DNA of 9,410 bases from a bacterium (GTDB taxonomy: Bacteria > CAIWAD01): assembly GCA_030685015.1 (NCBI GenBank), contig JAUXWS010000017.1:1-9410 (forward strand), given 5' to 3'. The notes under the pieces are model-generated. The model searched no databases, had not been told where the DNA came from, and saw only the letters and a list, made by a program, of their open reading frames with translations. Of the stretch, positions 5,529 to 9,410 are shown one piece after another (the first letter of the stretch is position 1; each line of letters starts with the position of its first letter). Position numbers and translations under genes: made by a program.

Positions 5529-8500
5529 TCACTTGATGAAGAGCAGCTTGGTCGTGGCCACGCCGGCCGGGTGCTCGGCACGCAGCACATAGAGCCCGCT
5601 GGCCTGTCCGCTGAAATCCAGCAGCTCGCTGCTGCGGCCGGCCGGGCGCAGGCCCAGCTCGCGGCTCCAGGCCAGGCGGCCGGCCAGGTCGAAGGCCTGC
5701 AGGCGCACGGGGCCGGGTCGGGACAGCTCCAGTTCCAGGCGCGTGACCGGGTTGAAGGGGTTGGGGTAGAGGCCGGCGATCTGCAGGCCGCGCGGCGCCA
5801 CGGCGGGCGCCTCCACATCGTTGAAGTCCCCTGTGCCGCCGGCCTGATGATAGCGCGCGGCGAACTCCTGCAGGTATTGGTTGGCGATCAAGGCGTCGTG
5901 GAAGATGATGGTGTTCTCGTCGTTCTGGTTCTCCGCCGAATTGGACCAGTTGTAGCTGCCCGCGATGACCAGGGGCTGGCTTTGGGGGGCCTCGGCGTCG
6001 ATCACCAGATACTTGTGGTGCAGGATGCCGGTCCCCGCCGTGACATGGATGTCCGCCCCCGCCTCCTGGAGCAGGGTCCACTCGCTGAACTGGTCGCCCT
6101 GGGTGTCGAACACGCCCCGCACGGCGGCGCCGCGCAGGTGGGCGTCGCGCATGGCGTAGCCGATCTCGTTGCGGGTGAATGAGAAGATGCAGAAATAGGC
6201 GGCCTGGTCCACCGTGGCCAGGGCGTTGACGATGCGCTGGCTGACGTTGTCACCCTGGCTGAACCAGATCTCCACTGGCACGCCGCCCACCAGGAAGTAG
6301 TGGGGCGTGTTGTTGGCCTTGTGCTCGCCGAAGCGGGAATTGACCGCGCTGGGCGTCATGCCCGCCGCGCCCCACATCTCGTTGAACTCCAGCGTGTAGG
6401 CCCGCGCCACTGCCTGGTCGGCGATGAGGATGGCGTTGTCCTTGGCGAAGATGCCGTTGTTGGATGGCACGTCGATCAGGTTGACGCTGCCCGTCCACAC
6501 GCGGTCGTTGGCGGGGTCGCCGTCCGCCGCGTCGAAGACCATGAACTTGTTGTGCTGGATGCCTGACGAGGCGTGTTGGCCGAAGCTGTTGTCGATGACC
6601 GTGATGCCGGCGTTGACCAGTTGCTGCACCTGGCTCTGGGCGTGGTCGGCGTCATAGATGAAGCGCACGGCCACGCCGCGGTTGTGGGCGTTGATGAGGG
6701 CGGTGGCGACGGCGTTGATGTTGAGGCTGTAGATGGCGCAGTCGATGCTGGTCTCGGCCGCGTCGATGAGCGCCGTCAGGCGGCCGACGATCTCGTTCTG
6801 CTGGTTGTGCTGGGCTTCGTTGCCGGGCAGGGCGTGCTCCAGCTCGGCGTCCTTGGTGAAGAAGATGTCGATGGTGCCGGGGCTGCCCAGGGAGACGGTG
6901 GAGAACCAGTGGTTGTTGCCCATGCTGGCGCCGCTCTCGTCGGCCGATCCCACCCGCGTCCAGTAGGGCGTGCCCGGCGCGAGGCCGCCGATGGTGAAAT
7001 CGTGCTGTGTGCCGAGGATCTCCACTTCCACGCTGTCCAGGGGGACGCCGTCCACCCCGCCCCAGACGCAGATGGTCGTGCCGGGAACGCGCGTGGTCCA
7101 CTCCAGGCGGACCGAGGAGCTGCTGTGCTCCGACTCCCAGGGTCCGCCCGTGATGCCCGGCCCCACCGTGTGGATGAGGTCGTCGGCGAAGCGGGGCTGC
7201 AGTTGGTAGCCGCTGTGGTAGGGCGCGCTGACGTCGTACTGGCCCAGCACGCCGATGATGTCGAAGGTGTCCGAGGGGATGGGGGTGCCCACCAGACCGG
7301 AGGTGGAGGCGACGCGGAGCTGGCCCGTGCCCGTGGCGTCCGTGATGTTGTAGTTGGTGTTGCCGGCCCAGGAACCCGACCCCGCCACCGTCACGCCGTT
7401 GACGCGCAGCAGCATGCCCTCGTAGGGTTCGCCCGAGGCGCCCTGGCCGTTGATCTGGGCGATGGTCACCTCAAGGGGCGCCACCTCCACGCCGGTGGCG
7501 TGCAGGGCGAGCAACTCGGCGGGAGTCAGCTCCATCAATCCATTGAAGTGGGTGACGGTGCCCAGCACGGTCACGTCGTCGCCCACGTCCACGGCGGCGG
7601 AGAAGGAAGCGCTGTAGCACACGGCGCCACCCGTGGCGTCCTGCAGGTAGACGGCGATGCCTTGCTGGGTGTCCGCCGTCACCACGCCGCGGATGACCAC
7701 GGTTTGGCCGAGCAGGAGGGGCAGGCCGTCGGGGCCGTTGACGTGCAGCTCCTCGATGGGCATGGGATCGCCGATGACCATGATCGCCGGCGAGGCCAGG
7801 ATGGCCACGGGCGTGCCGCCCTCCACCGCCGTGCGCACGGTCATGACATGGTTGCCGCTGTTCATGGGATGAGCCACGTCGTAGAGCGTGAACACGCCGG
7901 TGGCTGCTCCGGACAGCGAGGCCGAGACGACGCGGAGGGTGTCGCCGGCGTTCTGCAGGGCCGCTCCCTGGAAGCCGGCGCCGCCCAGGGACAGGTCGGC
8001 CGGGATCCAGCCGGGGGCCAGGATCAAATCCACCGTGGTCAGCTCATGGTCCTCGGCGGTGACGGTGATGGAGAAGGTGAGGGGCGCCGGGTTGTCCACC
8101 ATGGCGATGGAGCAGACGGCCGTGCCACTGCCGTTGGTGAGCGGGACGTCCGGTTCGGGCGGGGAGAGGCGGTTCTGGGGGTTGCTGGCGGCGGCGCTGG
8201 GGTGGATGACGAAGTCCGCGCTGTTGTTGTTGGCGTCCCAGCCGTTGCCCTCCCCGGCATGGGCGCCGCCGGGGGCCATGTCGGTCTGGGTGGAATTGGC
8301 GAAGGCCTTGCGCTCGTAGCTGGCGCCGCGGGGATGGGCCTCGGAGATGACGGTCCCCTCCGGGGTGTCGCCGGCCAGCCAGGCCACGCGGTCGATGGTG
8401 ACGAGGGCGGGGGTGACCAGACGCACGTGGCCGCCCGTGTTGCCCAGGCCGGGCGCCACGGTGCTGGGATAGTCCGGGGTCACGGACAGGGCCGTGCCGC

Positions 8501-8777
8501 CGTAGAGCAGGAAGCGCCGGGGCTGCAGGGTCTCGCCGGTGGGAAAAGTGACCTTGTCCTGCCAGGTGGTCCCCGTCGAGGACTTGTACTGGAGCTTCCA
8601 GCCGCCGATGTCCACCGGCTCGTCGGTGGGATTGTGGATCTCCACGAATTCCTCGTTGACGCCGGACAGCTCGTAGAAGCGCAGCTCGCTGATGACGGGA
8701 TGATCGGCCTGCTGGGCCAGCGCCCGCCCCGCCAGCGCAAGGACGGCCATCACCAGGAATCTTGTCACGCGTTTCAT
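5529..8777 (-). CDS. Secreted lamin-tail / OB-like / PLD-like protein with sorting tail (predicted nuclease or phosphodiesterase)
   Basis: About 1082 residues. Residues 1-21 are a Sec signal peptide (MKRVTRFLVMAVLALAGRALA, cleavage before QQ). Residues 25-165 are a lamin-tail domain, with FVEIHNPTDEPVDIGGWKL at 44-62. Residues 340-538 look like an OB-fold region of the type found in secreted nucleases (GQTVVIRGVVTADTQQGIAV and YEGMLLRVNGVTV). Residues 545-630 are fibronectin-III-like. Residues 635-978 are a two-motif phospholipase D-like region: HxKx4D with H742/K744/D749 and again H920/K922/D927, followed by GSVN and GSYNWS. The last 80 residues are a type IX-like sorting domain (LYPNPFNPVTRLELEL, SGLYVLRAE, LLFIK). 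Two HKD motifs form one active site in PLD enzymes; with lamin-tail and OB-like modules an extracellular nuclease is the likeliest role, though lipid cleavage is possible. The start at 8777 is favoured by GGGAG 6 nt upstream; ATGs at 8780 and 8795 are alternatives. Confidence 0.88.
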   Translation of the reverse strand: MKRVTRFLVMAVLALAGRALAQQADHPVISELRFYELSGVNEEFVEIHNPTDEPVDIGGWKLQYKSSTGTTWQDKVTFPTGETLQPRRFLLYGGTALSVTPDYPSTVAPGLGNTGGHVRLVTPALVTIDRVAWLAGDTPEGTVISEAHPRGASYERKAFANSTQTDMAPGGAHAGEGNGWDANNNSADFVIHPSAAASNPQNRLSPPEPDVPLTNGSGTAVCSIAMVDNPAPLTFSITVTAEDHELTTVDLILAPGWIPADLSLGGAGFQGAALQNAGDTLRVVSASLSGAATGVFTLYDVAHPMNSGNHVMTVRTAVEGGTPVAILASPAIMVIGDPMPIEELHVNGPDGLPLLLGQTVVIRGVVTADTQQGIAVYLQDATGGAVCYSASFSAAVDVGDDVTVLGTVTHFNGLMELTPAELLALHATGVEVAPLEVTIAQINGQGASGEPYEGMLLRVNGVTVAGSGSWAGNTNYNITDATGTGQLRVASTSGLVGTPIPSDTFDIIGVLGQYDVSAPYHSGYQLQPRFADDLIHTVGPGITGGPWESEHSSSSVRLEWTTRVPGTTICVWGGVDGVPLDSVEVEILGTQHDFTIGGLAPGTPYWTRVGSADESGASMGNNHWFSTVSLGSPGTIDIFFTKDAELEHALPGNEAQHNQQNEIVGRLTALIDAAETSIDCAIYSLNINAVATALINAHNRGVAVRFIYDADHAQSQVQQLVNAGITVIDNSFGQHASSGIQHNKFMVFDAADGDPANDRVWTGSVNLIDVPSNNGIFAKDNAILIADQAVARAYTLEFNEMWGAAGMTPSAVNSRFGEHKANNTPHYFLVGGVPVEIWFSQGDNVSQRIVNALATVDQAAYFCIFSFTRNEIGYAMRDAHLRGAAVRGVFDTQGDQFSEWTLLQEAGADIHVTAGTGILHHKYLVIDAEAPQSQPLVIAGSYNWSNSAENQNDENTIIFHDALIANQYLQEFAARYHQAGGTGDFNDVEAPAVAPRGLQIAGLYPNPFNPVTRLELELSRPGPVRLQAFDLAGRLAWSRELGLRPAGRSSELLDFSGQASGLYVLRAEHPAGVATTKLLFIK

Positions 8778-8783
8778 CATGAT

Positions 8784-8788
8784 CTCCC
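8784..8788 (-). promoter_or_regulatory. Ribosome binding site deciding the PLD-like start
   Basis: GGGAG on the minus strand lies 6 nt before the ATG at 8777 and 3 nt before the ATG at 8780, giving MKR or MMKR. The ATG at 8795 lies upstream of this site and has no comparable site of its own, and starting there would put extra polar residues before the signal peptide. Confidence 0.6.
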
Positions 8789-8842
8789 ATGTCATGCGCG
8801 GCCGTGGCCGCGCTCCTCAAGTTCCATCGGCTCATCAACCAA

Positions 8843-9116
8843 CCACCTTACTTCTCGCGAGAAGAAAGGTGGCGCCAAAGAAGCGCTCTCCAAGACATGC
8901 AGGGCCCTAACCAGGCGGCCTCACGGCCGCCGTCGAACAGAGGGCCCTATCACCTGGTGCGCCAGCCTTGGCAATTGGTTCAGGCCTTCGGCCTTCACCG
9001 CAGAAGTTCTCCGTCCCCCTGCCAGGGGGAAGGCCGGGATGGGGGTTTGCCCCCGGGTCCCTGTTTTCGGCCTCGTCACGCGTCACCGGGTCTTGCGGCG
9101 CAAGCGCCGCGCTCTT
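8843..9116. repeat. Structured intergenic repeat, copy 1
   Basis: First of two tandem copies of an element with about 274-bp period. It opens with a long imperfect palindrome (8843-8872: CCACCTT, A, CTTCTCG / CGAGAAG, A, AAGGTGG). Then comes GCTCTCCAAGACA and a 51-bp core (8901-8951) bounded by the palindrome AGGGCCCT at both ends with a GGCGGCC-TCAC-GGCCGCC hairpin inside. Next are GGCAATTGGTTCAG (8970-8983), a hairpin AGGCC-TTC-GGCCT, a private stretch with two C/G-run hairpins (9014-9030 and 9041-9054), the shared block 9061-9086, and a hairpin GCGGCG-CAAG-CGCCGC at 9095-9110. No credible gene: reading frames here are made of the repeat itself. Positions 8778-8842, between the nuclease start and the repeat, hold no clear promoter. 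Confidence 0.8.
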
Positions 9117-9350
9117 GCACCTTTCTTTCTCGGGCGAAAGAAAGGTGCCCAAAGAAAGCCCTCTCCAAGACACTCAGGGCCCTAACTAGGCGGCCTCACG
9201 GCCGCCGTCGAACAGAGGGCCCTATCATCGGATGCGAATGCCGCGGCAATTGGTTCAGCCTTCGGCTTCACCATCAAGCAGCCCAACCTTCCCGGGGCGC
9301 AGCGACACTTCGCAGAGCTGTTCTCTGTTTTCGGCCTCGTCGCGCGTCGC
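9117..9350. repeat. Structured intergenic repeat, copy 2
   Basis: Second copy of the element. It opens with a perfect 13-bp hairpin (9117-9129 and 9136-9148, loop TCGGGC) in the place of the copy 1 palindrome. The core 9176-9226 matches copy 1 at 50 of 51 positions. GGCAATTGGTTCAG recurs at 9245-9258, the following small hairpin is one base pair shorter (AGCC-TTC-GGCT), and the distal block 9325-9350 matches copy 1 at 24 of 26 positions. The stretch between the small hairpin and the distal block is unrelated to copy 1. Positions 9351-9410 hold no gene or further copy that I can identify; the element may continue outside the window. Confidence 0.78.
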
Positions 9351-9410
9351 GACTGACCGCCGAAGCGCAGCGAAGGCGGGAAGTATGCGCGCGCAGAGGC
9401 CGAAGAGCCG

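Noticed and set aside
8907-9173. ORFs inside the right-hand repeat, on either strand
   Set aside because: They are composed of the duplicated non-coding element, do not keep the same frame in the two copies and lack ribosome binding sites.
6573-9185. Rightward ORF of 870 codons
   Set aside because: It is antisense to the PLD-like gene and runs into the repeat; its translation is low-complexity Val/Gly/Ala/Asp/His with no domain, as expected from a shadow frame.

Overview
The window is GC-rich throughout, with G/C-dominated third codon positions. It most likely comes from an uncultured member of the Fibrobacteres-Chlorobi-Bacteroidetes (FCB) side of the tree. The main reason is that two proteins end in the YPNPFNP / SGxYxxxL type of C-terminal sorting (FlgD-like, type IX secretion) domain common in GC-rich candidate phyla of that group. 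A more exact taxon cannot be read from the sequence. Start sites are generally preceded by strong GGAGG-type Shine-Dalgarno sequences.

Layout, left to right. (1) Positions 2-142 hold the last 46 codons of a rightward gene for a secreted protein with a sorting tail. (2) Positions 143-382 are a convergent intergenic gap filled with GGTC heptamers and four 44-bp units built around GGTCAGAC dyads. (3) A leftward rarD-type EamA permease gene lies at 383-1294. (4) A divergent intergenic region contains an 18-bp TGTTC-N8-GAACA dyad. (5) A rightward pair follows: a small coiled-coil (SlyX-like) protein overlapping the start of recQ by ATGA, then a compact RecQ helicase, and 95 bp later a cytidylate-kinase-like protein. 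(6) A leftward lipoprotein gene (4110-5312) carries a C-terminal YfaP/DUF2135-like domain. (7) A leftward gene of about 1082 codons (5529-8777) encodes a secreted multidomain protein: lamin-tail domain, OB-like region, fibronectin-III-like region, two HKD phospholipase D-like motifs and a sorting tail. Both leftward genes end at 10-bp-stem hairpins. (8) Positions 8778-9410 have no credible gene and hold a structured repeat present as two tandem copies of about 270 bp.

No complete novel defence or mobile system is evident. The genes are DNA maintenance (RecQ), nucleotide metabolism (kinase-like), transport (RarD) and cell-surface or secreted functions (lipoprotein, predicted exported nuclease/phosphodiesterase). 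The most interesting unexplained structure is non-coding: the 44-bp dyad array at the left end and the tandem element at the right end, in which paired changes suggest a conserved folded structure.
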